Below, piece by piece: positions 24,096 to 33,858 of a stretch of 64,000 nucleotides of DNA. The stretch comes from Mongoliitalea lutea (lineage in GTDB: Bacteria > Bacteroidota > Bacteroidia > Cytophagales > Cyclobacteriaceae). Below the pieces are notes generated by a model that saw nothing but the letters and a program-made list of their open reading frames with translations, was not told the DNA's origin and searched no databases. The position numbers were made by a program, and so were the translations under genes. Within the stretch, counting starts at the first letter, position 1. The number at the start of each line of letters is the position of its first letter. The DNA lies in the NCBI RefSeq assembly GCF_014652135.1, contig NZ_BMYF01000009.1, forward strand, positions 124,364 to 188,363. Direction: 5' to 3'.

Positions 24096-25249
24096 CTTCG
24101 TTTTTCACTAGTAAACAATTTAGAATAATGAAAATCAAAGTTATTATTTTTTAAAAATTCATCTGCTGTTTGCTTTGCAAATTTCCTCCAGTCTTGATAC
24201 TGTACTCGATCCATCACTGTAAATTCTTCTATTGCCCGTACAATTGGTCCAACTGAATCGATAGCCAAATCCAAACCCGACTTTTGATTTCTTAAATTTT
24301 TCCAGGGAGTTTTATCGGAAATTAATACTGGTGTACCTGCATTCAATGCTTCAAAAATAGAATGTCCAAAGTTTTCACCTTTCGATAGCATTACGAAAAG
24401 ATGATAATTACCTAAAAGTTCATGTGTAGCGTCAGGCAAAACCTCTCCTCTGTAATGAACTGTAATATGCTCGGGCAAAATACGTATTAGACTTTTACAT
24501 AAATCCCAGTAATTCGCATCTTTGATTGGCCCAAAAATATCCAATGAGACTTGCATCTGATTGGGGATTTTCTCCAAAGCCTTTATTACCAAATCTAAAT
24601 TTTTTATAGGTGAAATCAATGCTAGAAAAACCATTGTTAACTTATAAGGTTTTTTAGGGATTTCCAGAACTGCATCTTTTCCAAAACTTGGGATATTGGA
24701 TGTTACATTAACCATCCTGTCTCCTATCCCAAATCGCAATACTCCTTTTTTCTCACTTAAATCAGTTGCATGCCAGGTTAATCCATCAAAAAGCCCTAAT
24801 AATTTAAGTAATTTCAAATATACTTTCTTTTTCCAGGACTTAATTGCTAATGCTCCTTCATTAAGCATTCCCCTTGGGGCTATAACCCAATGGGCATCTA
24901 TTGAAGTACGCTTCCTAATTATTAAAGGAAACAAGCTAAATCGAGGCGTAAACAGTCCATTTATATATATAACATGTGGATTAATTTCTTGAAGGATTGA
25001 CTTTATCACTCCATATGATTGATGATTTCTTTCTGCGTAAAACACACGTACATTAGGAATCCATTGAACCCAGATATTTGGTTGTACTGCCAACGGTTTT
25101 GGTTCTCCAAGATCTTGATTGGATGTAAAAACATACACATCATATGAGCGACTTAAAAATTGAGCTAAATTCCCTAATGACCTGGTAATCCCACCGCTCC
25201 TAAAGGCAGGTGGAAAAAATTCATAGAAAATAAAAATTTTTTCACGCAT
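24092..25249 (-). CDS. GT4 glycosyltransferase
   Basis: This 385-residue GT-B enzyme starts with IFYEFFPPAFRSGGITRSL, typical of GT4 acceptor domains. The C-terminal half shows KGENFGHSIFEALNAGTPVLISD with the conserved Glu-x7-Glu pattern. Substrate unknown. It lies 13 bases after the next GT gene. Confidence 0.88.
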   Translation of the reverse strand: MREKIFIFYEFFPPAFRSGGITRSLGNLAQFLSRSYDVYVFTSNQDLGEPKPLAVQPNIWVQWIPNVRVFYAERNHQSYGVIKSILQEINPHVIYINGLFTPRFSLFPLIIRKRTSIDAHWVIAPRGMLNEGALAIKSWKKKVYLKLLKLLGLFDGLTWHATDLSEKKGVLRFGIGDRMVNVTSNIPSFGKDAVLEIPKKPYKLTMVFLALISPIKNLDLVIKALEKIPNQMQVSLDIFGPIKDANYWDLCKSLIRILPEHITVHYRGEVLPDATHELLGNYHLFVMLSKGENFGHSIFEALNAGTPVLISDKTPWKNLRNQKSGLDLAIDSVGPIVRAIEEFTVMDRVQYQDWRKFAKQTADEFLKNNNFDFHYSKLFTSEKRR

Positions 25250-25262
25250 CTTTTGGTCAAAA

Positions 25263-26255
25263 TTAAGAAGTCAAACTTAAATAAAGTTCTTGGTATTTTT
25301 GAGCAATGAATTTCGGATCAAACCTTTTTACATTTTTAAATCCTTCAGTAACTAACTTAGCTCTAAACTCTCCATCTGCAATTATTTTTGTTATTGCTTG
25401 CCTTATTTCTAAATAACTATAAGGATTTACTAAAAATGCAGCATTCCCTGCGACTTCAGCCATGGCACCCAAATCAGACGTAATCACTGGTTTACCCATT
25501 GCCTGAGCCTCAATAATTGGCATACCAAAGCCCTCATAAAGGGAAGGAAAACAAAGTAAATCACATGTCTCATAAACATTAAAAATTTCTTCCCAAGACA
25601 AATAATACTTATTGACATATGAAACTGAGGAATTCTCTAGAAGTTGGATTTGTTCAATAGAAAGTTTTCCAATGATCAGTAATGTGGCAGAAATCCCTTC
25701 CATTGCTTGTACTATCCTTTCAAGATTTTTATTTTTCTTAGTTCCTAAAGCAAGTATAATAGGAAGACCTTCATCAAACGGTTTGGAAGATTTCACCTGA
25801 AATCTAGGATTTACTGGATTATGAATTACCCTAACCTTACTTTCTACTTCTGGTAATAACTGAATAAGCTCATTTTTAGTAAACTCTGAAATTACAGTAA
25901 TTCTTTTAGCCAATAGAGCAGGTAGTTTGAACCAAAAAAAATTGATTACTATTTTTTTCAGAAAATTCCCTGATGTGGCAGATTGGATATCGTGTATTGT
26001 TAAAATGGTACACTTGCCTAGGATAAGTGAGATGTAATTCACATGTCCTGTAATGTGATTAATCTGTCCTTTTAAGGATTTGCAATATGCCAAATTTGAT
26101 ATTAATGAAAATAAATTTGCACCTTCCTTGGGTAAATAAAGTTTATTTGCAATAATTCCTGTTCCAAACGAATTGATAATTGTTTCAAATACCCCTTCAA
26201 TACTATTAAACTCTTTGGATTTAGACCTAAAAATAAAATTTACCTTTAAACTCAT
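25263..26255 (-). CDS. GT4 glycosyltransferase
   Basis: The 330-residue protein is a GT-B enzyme with a well-conserved C-terminal half: LALGTKKNKNLERIVQAM, PSLYEGFGMPIIEAQAMGKPVITSD and AFLVNPYSYLEIRQAI. The N-terminal part is shorter than in most GT4. It resembles mannosyltransferase-type GT4, but the donor is not certain. It follows the split polymerase by 15 bases. Confidence 0.88.
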   Translation of the reverse strand: MSLKVNFIFRSKSKEFNSIEGVFETIINSFGTGIIANKLYLPKEGANLFSLISNLAYCKSLKGQINHITGHVNYISLILGKCTILTIHDIQSATSGNFLKKIVINFFWFKLPALLAKRITVISEFTKNELIQLLPEVESKVRVIHNPVNPRFQVKSSKPFDEGLPIILALGTKKNKNLERIVQAMEGISATLLIIGKLSIEQIQLLENSSVSYVNKYYLSWEEIFNVYETCDLLCFPSLYEGFGMPIIEAQAMGKPVITSDLGAMAEVAGNAAFLVNPYSYLEIRQAITKIIADGEFRAKLVTEGFKNVKRFDPKFIAQKYQELYLSLTS

Positions 26256-26270
26256 TACGAATGAATAGGG

Positions 26271-26933
26271 TTAGTCATGTTGATTGATTACGGTGTTATT
26301 ATGCTCTGTAAAGGTGAATAAATTTAACTTCCATTTTAATACATTTTTGGAAACATAGAAGAACATCAATACTACTATTAACGACTTAAAAAGATGGTTC
26401 AATACTACTACTAGCTCTGTTTCAGCTTTGACTACTTGTAAAAAAACAATAGGAATTACAGCAAAAAACAGATGGTTATCAAAGCTATAACGTAACAAAA
26501 CTATCCAAATAGACACAAGAAACAGCCCCCAAATACCCATAAAAATAATACCATTATTTTTCCCCAAATTACCATAGGCCTCTCCCACAATACTGATACC
26601 CATTGAAGTATTATCCCCAATATGCAACCCCGTAAAATTCCTAAAATTATCTCTCCCACCTGCTTTAGCTTTATCAGGTGCAAGAAACCTAGGGAGCAAT
26701 GTTGAAGAAATAGCACTGGAAATAGTCTCTCCCTTAAAATACTCTCTATGTTCCGGAATATGATTCATGATTGCGCTAATAATCCATCCTTGATTCAATC
26801 TCACAGTGGTCAAACTTTCTTGCTTCCCTGAGGTCAATGTATCAATTTGATCTATGCTATTACCACCAATTAAACTATTAACAAAGAGCTCAATAAAAAA
26901 TGTGAATTTGTTCCCCGAGTACCCCCCCCCCAA
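26271..26933 (-). CDS. Polysaccharide polymerase (Wzy-like), C-terminal part, out of frame
   Basis: This frame continues the polymerase of 26870-27613 after the G10 tract. It reads WGGxYSGNKFTFFIELF and then contains a conserved-looking periplasmic stretch with GLHIGDNTSMGISIVGEAYG and about four further membrane segments. It has no own start codon other than the TTG in the tract, so it is not an independent gene. Joining both parts gives a polytopic protein of about 450 residues, a usual size for O-antigen or capsule polymerases. It would be expressed only if the tract has 8 or 11 G. Confidence 0.78.
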   Translation of the reverse strand: MGGGYSGNKFTFFIELFVNSLIGGNSIDQIDTLTSGKQESLTTVRLNQGWIISAIMNHIPEHREYFKGETISSAISSTLLPRFLAPDKAKAGGRDNFRNFTGLHIGDNTSMGISIVGEAYGNLGKNNGIIFMGIWGLFLVSIWIVLLRYSFDNHLFFAVIPIVFLQVVKAETELVVVLNHLFKSLIVVLMFFYVSKNVLKWKLNLFTFTEHNNTVINQHD

Positions 26934-27613
26934 ACCTCTGATCTAAATGTTGCCTTTACTGTTTGTAAGGTTCCTACAAATACTAATGCCAATGTTAACG
27001 TTAGCAGGATCAATCTTCGAGATGGTTTGTGTTTCAATGCCCAAAACATATAAAAAAATGTTGACCATAGTATAAAATCATGAAACATTGCCGTTCTGAG
27101 AGAATTATAAAACAAATAGCCAATCGAAGCTATAAACAATATTTTCATTCTTCTATCATTTGAAAAATAAAGTATAATAGCGCCAGCATATTTAAAATTT
27201 GATAAAATAAATGAAAAAAAGTTTAAACTATTGGGTAAGAAACCTCCAAGAAAGTCAAATATAAAGCCTATTGAAAATATAAAAAAACCGTATTTTTCAT
27301 ACTTTGAAAAGCTCCAAATAGGAAAAACCGCTTTAAAATATGGAAATAATCTAAACAAAATTACTCCGCTAAAGAGCAAATATGCAGGAACTACATAAGA
27401 CATATAGACACTTTCTTCCACATACATATAATATTTAAAATGTTTGGAGGGATAATTGTATTCTACAAATGGACCTACGATCCATTGTAATCCTGCTACT
27501 AAAAGCATAAACTCCAACACGGGAAGTGTTTTTCCTAAACTGTTGATAAAAACAAAAAAGGTTAATAAAACCACTAAAAGCCCAATAATTGTCCACAATT
27601 CCATTCCTGACAC
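26870..27613 (-). CDS. Polysaccharide polymerase (Wzy-like), N-terminal part, truncated at the G10 tract
   Basis: The 247-residue frame has about six membrane segments and ends TFRSEVWGGG followed by about 20 unrelated residues after the G10 tract, ending in LLSSLLIV. It is the first half of a Wzy-like polymerase that joins lipid-linked repeat units in the periplasm. The start at MSGMELWTIIGLL is supported by the membrane segment that follows directly. The break is at 26922-26931. Confidence 0.78.
   Translation of the reverse strand: MSGMELWTIIGLLVVLLTFFVFINSLGKTLPVLEFMLLVAGLQWIVGPFVEYNYPSKHFKYYMYVEESVYMSYVVPAYLLFSGVILFRLFPYFKAVFPIWSFSKYEKYGFFIFSIGFIFDFLGGFLPNSLNFFSFILSNFKYAGAIILYFSNDRRMKILFIASIGYLFYNSLRTAMFHDFILWSTFFYMFWALKHKPSRRLILLTLTLALVFVGTLQTVKATFRSEVWGGGTRGTNSHFLLSSLLIV
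26922..26931 (-). repeat. G10 homopolymer splitting the polymerase gene
   Basis: Ten consecutive G on the coding strand lie exactly where the reading frame changes. With 8 or 11 G the two halves join without a stop as WGG(G)YSGNKF. With 10 (present) or 9 they do not. Confidence 0.9.
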
Positions 27614-27662
27614 TCTTTAGAATTTGATTTAAAGATACTTGGAAAATTCTAAAATACACATG

Positions 27663-28784
27663 CTAATTATATTTCATATGATTTGTAAGTTTAGATACTA
27701 GTTGAGCAGTAGCTCGTTCAGCTGAATACTTTTCTTGAAAAAAAAATGGTTCTCTGTCCAATTCAAGAAAAAAAGATATTGAGGGTATTTTAGTAAATTC
27801 TATCGGTTTTACAATCTCAGATGCATAGGGATAAATACCTTTCATAACGTCAGGAAATACTACACGAAGTCCACATGCAAGATATTCAAATAGCTTATTT
27901 GGCGCATTGTAAACATAGTTTGGAGTAGAGCCCTTATAGAGTATCAGCCCTATGGAATAGTTACTCAACGTAACTGGTAATGACTCATAGTCAATCCCTT
28001 CATCATAAAAATTAATAAAAGGTGATCTAAGTCTCTTTAAATACTCAAAAGTATCTAAATGCAAGTTATAGGAATAAATATCAAAGGTGATTCTTCCATT
28101 TTGTAAAATCACCCATTCACAGTATTCCTCAATATATGTGTCTTTTAAAGAGAGGGCGCCTACATAAACAGTGTTTATAGATTTCTCAAAATTTCTTTCA
28201 CTTTCTATTTTCGGATTATACCAGTTTTGAGGTGGAAAGTTAGGCATTACAAAAAGTTGGTTATCGTTTAATAACGGATGATCCATCTTGAAAAATCGTT
28301 GCCTATCAGCATTTGTCTGGGATATCCACTTAGCTTTGGGATAAATATTTTTTTTTTCCAAGTGATGATAAAACCTCACCAGCCTCATCCCCTTTTCATA
28401 ATCAGCAGGAGATTCATATTCATGATAGTGTATATATATAGCTGCCTTATTTTTAAAAAAAAATTGATAAATAAAAACTGGAAAAACTGAATAACTCTCA
28501 AAATATACAATTGAATCAGGCCTGAATTTAATTAACCCAAATAGCGCTTGAAAATTAAAAATCACATACTTTAGAAGCCTCATCAAGCTACTTTCTTCCA
28601 GGTTTGGAAGGGGACTTCGGTTGATTGACTCTATTTGTTGATGCTGGAAAACATTTCTGCTTTTTTGATTTTCAGTTGACCACACCTTCACTCTTACAGG
28701 ATTTGCTACTAAACAACATAAAAAATTTGTGACAGGGGGATAATATTCCAAAGGCATATAGTGAATTACCGCAACTTTATTCAT
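27663..28784 (-). CDS. GT4-like glycosyltransferase, paralogue of 19961-21112
   Basis: The 373-residue GT-B type protein shares the start IHYMPLEYYPPVTN, the IYIHYHEYESPADY block and NAPNKLFEYLACGLRVVF with the gene at 19961. It overlaps the following gene by 4 bases (ATGA). Donor and acceptor are unknown. Two copies in one locus suggest successive related linkages or exchange between strains. Confidence 0.77.
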   Translation of the reverse strand: MNKVAVIHYMPLEYYPPVTNFLCCLVANPVRVKVWSTENQKSRNVFQHQQIESINRSPLPNLEESSLMRLLKYVIFNFQALFGLIKFRPDSIVYFESYSVFPVFIYQFFFKNKAAIYIHYHEYESPADYEKGMRLVRFYHHLEKKNIYPKAKWISQTNADRQRFFKMDHPLLNDNQLFVMPNFPPQNWYNPKIESERNFEKSINTVYVGALSLKDTYIEEYCEWVILQNGRITFDIYSYNLHLDTFEYLKRLRSPFINFYDEGIDYESLPVTLSNYSIGLILYKGSTPNYVYNAPNKLFEYLACGLRVVFPDVMKGIYPYASEIVKPIEFTKIPSISFFLELDREPFFFQEKYSAERATAQLVSKLTNHMKYN

Positions 28785-29803
28785 ATTCCAGAATACTGTA
28801 AAATTGAAGAAATAATACTTTTGTAATCATAACCAGAACTCTTGACCCTGCTCATTCCATTGGTAGTTAAATTTTCTAATTCATTGCTTTCCTTCAAAAA
28901 GTATTGAATTCGTTTGACTAAATCTTCTTTTGAATTAAAATAAATAACTTCGTTTTCTTCAAATAACCCTCGGATTTCTTCATTTTGCTCAGTTAATAAA
29001 GCAGTACCGCACGCAGGAATCTCAAAAGTACGGGTGGTATGCAATTCGGGAAACCGCTTAGACAGCAACCCTAGTCCAAATTTAGCGCTACTAATTAGTT
29101 TACTGTAGTTTTCACCAGATACAACTGTTCCATGAAATGCTAAATAGGGACTATTTTTATTTCTTTTCAAAAAACTATTCCAACCAAATCCAGCCAATTG
29201 AACATCAATTCTATGGCCAATCAAATATTGAATTATTTCCGCTCTTGAAGGTTCTGCTAAACCAATAAATACTACTGAATCTGATTTTTCATTAAAAGAT
29301 TGTTGGCTTCTATGAATAGATGGATCGTATCCTTGGGTAACAAGGTAAACCTTCTTTGGATCGACATATGTATGATACATTTCAACTTCTTTCTTTTTTG
29401 TCGTAACCAACACATCATAATAATTTAAGCTACGGATAAATGATTGAGATTTATTGGCATAAAACATCATATCAGGAGTAAAATGAATCAATTTTTTGGT
29501 ATGATTTCGGAGGAGTCTGATTACATTTTCCGTCAAAAAAGTAGCCTTATCTACCCAAATTAAATCAACAAATTCACTGCTTAACTCCTTTACAACATGG
29601 TCATTAATTTTTTTAACCGCAATTCCAAACTTAAATCTAAACGCTATGGATCTCCAAAATCTATTTGATTTATTAAATGGCACATGGGTATCAATAACTC
29701 TAAAGGATTCAGGACACAAAAGATTCTTTAATATTTCCCCACGCATACGTGAAGTTGTTCCATGGGAATATTGTCCAATATAAATCACTTTCAAAAGTCG
29801 CAT
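28781..29803 (-). CDS. CgeB-like glycosyltransferase
   Basis: The 340-residue protein carries the GT-B C-terminal domain found in CgeB-like proteins (VVFIGLAEPSRAEIIQYL, then TTRTFEIPACGTALLTE and EVIYFNSKEDLVKRI). It is coupled to both neighbours by 4-base and 1-base overlaps. Substrate unknown. Confidence 0.8.
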   Translation of the reverse strand: MRLLKVIYIGQYSHGTTSRMRGEILKNLLCPESFRVIDTHVPFNKSNRFWRSIAFRFKFGIAVKKINDHVVKELSSEFVDLIWVDKATFLTENVIRLLRNHTKKLIHFTPDMMFYANKSQSFIRSLNYYDVLVTTKKKEVEMYHTYVDPKKVYLVTQGYDPSIHRSQQSFNEKSDSVVFIGLAEPSRAEIIQYLIGHRIDVQLAGFGWNSFLKRNKNSPYLAFHGTVVSGENYSKLISSAKFGLGLLSKRFPELHTTRTFEIPACGTALLTEQNEEIRGLFEENEVIYFNSKEDLVKRIQYFLKESNELENLTTNGMSRVKSSGYDYKSIISSILQYSGI

Positions 29804-30831
29804 TAGTACTTAAAATGGTTCTCTAACTCCGACACATATCTTGATGACCCATAATTTCTGATTATCCCTTTTTTCGCACGAGATATATCTTCTGATGGAA
29901 GTTCTTTCATAATTTTTTCAATGCGGTTTTTAAGTAAATCTTCCCATCCTTCCATCACATCAATAGAAAAAGATTCAAGGCCAAGCCTTTTATTAATTTC
30001 ACCTGTACCACCCGAATTGAAACAAACAAAAGGTATCCCTCGAGACCAACTTTCTAATCCTACTCTTCCTAAAGGTTCATTGGGATTTAAATGTAAAACC
30101 AAATCAAGCTGCCCAAATAGTTCATCTTGATTCTGTACAAACCCCCGAAAAAAAACCGGATAATGCTTATTTGAAAACGTTTCATAAAATTTAGTGGAAA
30201 CTTCTTCAGAAAAAATAACATCACCAAAAAAATGAAACTCTATGGTTGATTTAAATGATCCTAAAAAAATATGATTGAAAAACGCTTCGTAATAAGCTAC
30301 ACCCTTTGTTTCTGAAACTCGACCGACTATTCCAACTGTGAATTGTTTTTTTCTATTTATTTTCTCAGAGACAGTAAGGTCATTTACATCGATGGGATCA
30401 TAAATCACGGAATGAGGATAATCAGTTAACTTATGGGAAATAAAATCCGATATCCCGATCAGCTTGACGTTTGATGGTAATACTCCTAGACGCTTCGATT
30501 CACAATCTTCCAAAAGCCTTATGTGCAAAATAATCGAACTCTTAGGTGCTATTTTAGCTAAAAGTTTTGCATACTTAATATGTCCACCTTCATTGATATA
30601 GATGGACTTTAAACCACCCGCTAATACCTTTAAACATAGTTTGAAATATAACCACGGCAAACTTTTAAATCCGCTAATTCTGTGCTTTTGTAATTCCTTA
30701 AGTTTATAATAAAACACTGATGATTTGGGAACATAAACTCTGTATTTGTTAGAAGTCTTATTTAAAAAATTATACAAAACTTGTTCACTCCCATAAAAAT
30801 TTCCAGAAGGACTGACGATGATAGTATTCAA
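29803..30831 (-). CDS. GT4 glycosyltransferase
   Basis: The 342-residue GT-B enzyme begins IIVSPSGNFYGSEQVLYNFL, a donor-independent GT4 start, and has VGIVGRVSETKGVAYYEAF and LNPNEPLGRVGLESWSRGIPFV in the C-terminal half. It shares one base with the next gene (TAATG coupling). Confidence 0.85.
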   Translation of the reverse strand: MNTIIVSPSGNFYGSEQVLYNFLNKTSNKYRVYVPKSSVFYYKLKELQKHRISGFKSLPWLYFKLCLKVLAGGLKSIYINEGGHIKYAKLLAKIAPKSSIILHIRLLEDCESKRLGVLPSNVKLIGISDFISHKLTDYPHSVIYDPIDVNDLTVSEKINRKKQFTVGIVGRVSETKGVAYYEAFFNHIFLGSFKSTIEFHFFGDVIFSEEVSTKFYETFSNKHYPVFFRGFVQNQDELFGQLDLVLHLNPNEPLGRVGLESWSRGIPFVCFNSGGTGEINKRLGLESFSIDVMEGWEDLLKNRIEKIMKELPSEDISRAKKGIIRNYGSSRYVSELENHFKY

Positions 30832-30843
30832 TTTACTTATTAG

Positions 30844-31854
30844 TTAATTACCGAAATTACTTTTCATTTTATTTTTCATCTTCCATGATAATACTGGTTT
30901 CCATATTGATTTATGTAGAACCCATTGAATATACCTGACAAACTTCCATGGTAAAATGATTATTAATAATTGAAAAATCTTACCTCCTTCTGGAGTTAAC
31001 TCACTTCCTCCCAATTCCTTGATTTTAGATTCCATTAATCGGACAATTGACTTTTGGGAAGGATATAAATGATAAACCCATTTTTGAAATTGATTAGAAA
31101 AAGCAGCTCTTGTCCTGATCGAATCTTCAACAAGCAATATGTTTTCACATGCAGTATTTACACCTGTAAATATTGACATAGCTATTTTATCATTCATCTT
31201 TGATGTCATTGCGTTAGTTAAACCTTTCCTGTAAAAATGTATAGCTTCGGTAGCAAAACCAATACCATCAGAATTCAAAATTAGTCTAGTTGAAAACTCA
31301 AAGTCATTCATTAAATGTAAGCGTTCATCCCAACCGTCTGATTTCTCAAGAATTGATTTGGGTATAAGCCACATCCAACCCGCCAACATTGCTTCAGAGG
31401 TTTTTAAGACTTCAATATACCAATCTAAACTGAAGGAATAATCTTTAAAAAAGAAATAATTTGAAGCTAAAGAGTGTTCAGGATTGTTAGAAAAGTAACG
31501 CCAGGGACCAAATACTAATCTATTTGGATTTTCCTTCCACTTCAAAACCATATTTTCAATTACCCGATGATCTAAAATATCATCTGCATCTAAAAATTTA
31601 ATAAGTTCTCCGCTAGCTTTTTTTATCCCAAAATTGGAAGCAGCACATTGTCCAGAATTTTGCACTGTGTAGAGAGTTAAATTTGGGATTGCCATCCGTT
31701 CAATAACTTCAACACTATTATCAGAGGAACCATCATTAACAACTACAATTTCAATATTACTGTAAGTCTGATGGGTTACTGATTTAAGCGTTTCTTCTAT
31801 ATACTTTTCCGCATTGTAAAGAGCAATAATCACACTAACCTTTTCCATCAACAC
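30844..31854 (-). CDS. GT2 glycosyltransferase
   Basis: The GT-A start VSVIIALYNAEKYIEETLKS and the KFLDADDILD metal site identify a GT2 enzyme. At 336 residues it is longer than the minimal domain and carries a C-terminal extension with a short hydrophobic segment near 295. The start could also be Met3. Confidence 0.9.
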   Translation of the reverse strand: MLMEKVSVIIALYNAEKYIEETLKSVTHQTYSNIEIVVVNDGSSDNSVEVIERMAIPNLTLYTVQNSGQCAASNFGIKKASGELIKFLDADDILDHRVIENMVLKWKENPNRLVFGPWRYFSNNPEHSLASNYFFFKDYSFSLDWYIEVLKTSEAMLAGWMWLIPKSILEKSDGWDERLHLMNDFEFSTRLILNSDGIGFATEAIHFYRKGLTNAMTSKMNDKIAMSIFTGVNTACENILLVEDSIRTRAAFSNQFQKWVYHLYPSQKSIVRLMESKIKELGGSELTPEGGKIFQLLIIILPWKFVRYIQWVLHKSIWKPVLSWKMKNKMKSNFGN

Positions 31855-31894
31855 TTATGTTAAACAAAATTTGTAATTAAAATATAGGAATTAT

Positions 31895-32767
31895 TTAAGA
31901 TCTATATAAATTTTTCAAAAGTGCAATCCAGCTTAGGTTAGCAGAATTTCTTATTTTATTTGCAAGACGAAATTCTCTTCTAATCACAAGCTTGAAAATA
32001 TCTCTTGAAAAACGCCTTCTAATTTTATTAAGCGCTATTTGCCTCTCTAAATCCATCAATGGAAAATCAGGGTTATTTAAGGTATTAATGCTGTGCTTGT
32101 AAGAATTCTCAAGGTAAAAAAAACTTTTCTGGCCTTTAGTGATTTCCTGATCTTCATGTCTCCTCCAAAATGTAAGACCTGGAACCATTTTTAATACAGG
32201 ATAATACATCGCAAGTTTATACCAAAGCTCAGTATCACCAATATATCTTGTACCTGTAAACCCTCCCAACTTTTCAAAAACATCTCTTTTTATAATAGTA
32301 CCTGTAGGTCCTAACCCCAAGACTCCTCTTTGCAGAAATTCACGTTTAAAAGTTTCAGTTGGAGACATAACAAATGGATAGGGACTGTAATCTTCTACAA
32401 CTTCTTGGGAAATACCTAAAACACATTCTGGAAAAGCCTCCATATTCTCTACCATAATTCCTAAGCCATGTGGGTACAATAAATCATCTGCATCTAGGTA
32501 CTTAATATATTTGCCTTTAGCATAGCTTGCTGCCTTATTCCGGTTTGGATAATCACCTAGGTTTTCTTCATTTTTATAAACTTTTATCCTTTTATCTTTT
32601 ACTGCATATGCTAAGGCAACATTCAGTGAATTATCAGAGGACTGATCATCGACTATAATCATTTCCCAATCACAAAAACTAGAGGCTAAAACGCTTTCAA
32701 TACAAGAAGCAAGGAACTTTTCACGATTATATACAGTAGTGAGAACGGAAACAAGGGGTATATTCAT
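31895..32767 (-). CDS. GT2 glycosyltransferase
   Basis: The 290-residue protein has PLVSVLTTVYNREKFLASCI, IIVDDQSSDNSL and KYLDADDLLYP, a canonical GT2 set. The following gap of about 150 bases before the SGNH gene is AT-rich and may hold a promoter or terminator, neither of which was clear. Confidence 0.9.
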   Translation of the reverse strand: MNIPLVSVLTTVYNREKFLASCIESVLASSFCDWEMIIVDDQSSDNSLNVALAYAVKDKRIKVYKNEENLGDYPNRNKAASYAKGKYIKYLDADDLLYPHGLGIMVENMEAFPECVLGISQEVVEDYSPYPFVMSPTETFKREFLQRGVLGLGPTGTIIKRDVFEKLGGFTGTRYIGDTELWYKLAMYYPVLKMVPGLTFWRRHEDQEITKGQKSFFYLENSYKHSINTLNNPDFPLMDLERQIALNKIRRRFSRDIFKLVIRREFRLANKIRNSANLSWIALLKNLYRS

Positions 32768-32919
32768 GTTGACACAAAAAAATCATCTCATTAACATAGA
32801 TATAGTTAATACAAATGATAGACTTTCATTTTTTTAAATTATACTTTTTTTACCTTTAGAATTACAAATTTAAACTCATTATTCATCATTCATAACCGAA
32901 AATCAATAACCTTTCATTT

Positions 32920-33855
32920 TCAATTCTCCTCACTTGAAAGATGGGGCTCTAAGAGCTTGATTACTTGATCTGTTCGATACTCTCTCCCATCTTTATTTAA
33001 GTGATATATGGTATCAAAAAACAATGAATCTGCCATAACGAAATCCTCTGGAGTACTCAAGATTTCAATTTCTAAATCAGCCGAAATATCTACATCTAAC
33101 ATACTAATTGTTTCTTTATTCACTTCATACTCACTACTGGGGTAAGGGGGATACATAAAATATAATTCTACACCCTTTTCTTTTAACTCATTTGAAAATT
33201 TATTAATTTTTTTTATTCCTGACCAATAAGTGTATGGAATTACACTTCTATCCATCAAGTCTGAATTATGTGATTTTTCGAGATGGGCTATATGATCTCC
33301 AAAAATATTAAAAGCAGATCTAGTGTAAGGCCTAAATTTTGGTAAAGAATCTGATTTCACTTCTTTAAGAGGAAATTTAATCCTTAGTCTAAGATTGAAA
33401 ATATCTGACAATATTTCATCTTTTAAATTAATTGGATAGTATTTCTGTGCAGCTGCATATCCTCTACGGATGTGCTTTTTTAACTCTCTATCTCCAGAAT
33501 TATCAAGAAAATATTCAAAAGAAACCACTACAATATCATCTTCTTTTGTCTGATCTTTCAATTCTTTCAACATAAAGTCTAAACCTAAACCAGCATGCAA
33601 TCCTAAATTAACTACTGGAATATCCAATTCTTCTTGTATTCTTTCACTATCTAATCCAAAAGCAAGATTTGATCCTCCAGCAAATATTAATTTTGGAGAA
33701 TTCAATCCTTCTACTCTTTGATGTTTGTCTATCATCGCTAACATGTAATCATTGTTTCGGATATCATTCCTTTTTTTGACATTTAAAGACATCAACATAT
33801 ATACAGAAAGCACTACCGATAGAAATACAATGATTTTTTTAATAAACTTTTTCAT
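32920..33855 (-). CDS. SGNH-like membrane-anchored partner of MBOAT acyltransferase
   Basis: The 311-residue protein has one N-terminal membrane anchor and an SGNH-hydrolase-like start LIFAGGSNLAFGLDSERI, with later DTIYHLNKDGREYR that could supply the catalytic Asp and His. It starts 3 bases after the stop of the MBOAT gene. By analogy with AlgI and AlgJ/AlgX it may complete periplasmic O-acetylation of the polysaccharide. The family was recognised only by pattern. Confidence 0.65.
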   Translation of the reverse strand: MKKFIKKIIVFLSVVLSVYMLMSLNVKKRNDIRNNDYMLAMIDKHQRVEGLNSPKLIFAGGSNLAFGLDSERIQEELDIPVVNLGLHAGLGLDFMLKELKDQTKEDDIVVVSFEYFLDNSGDRELKKHIRRGYAAAQKYYPINLKDEILSDIFNLRLRIKFPLKEVKSDSLPKFRPYTRSAFNIFGDHIAHLEKSHNSDLMDRSVIPYTYWSGIKKINKFSNELKEKGVELYFMYPPYPSSEYEVNKETISMLDVDISADLEIEILSTPEDFVMADSLFFDTIYHLNKDGREYRTDQVIKLLEPHLSSEEN

Positions 33856-33858
33856 TCA

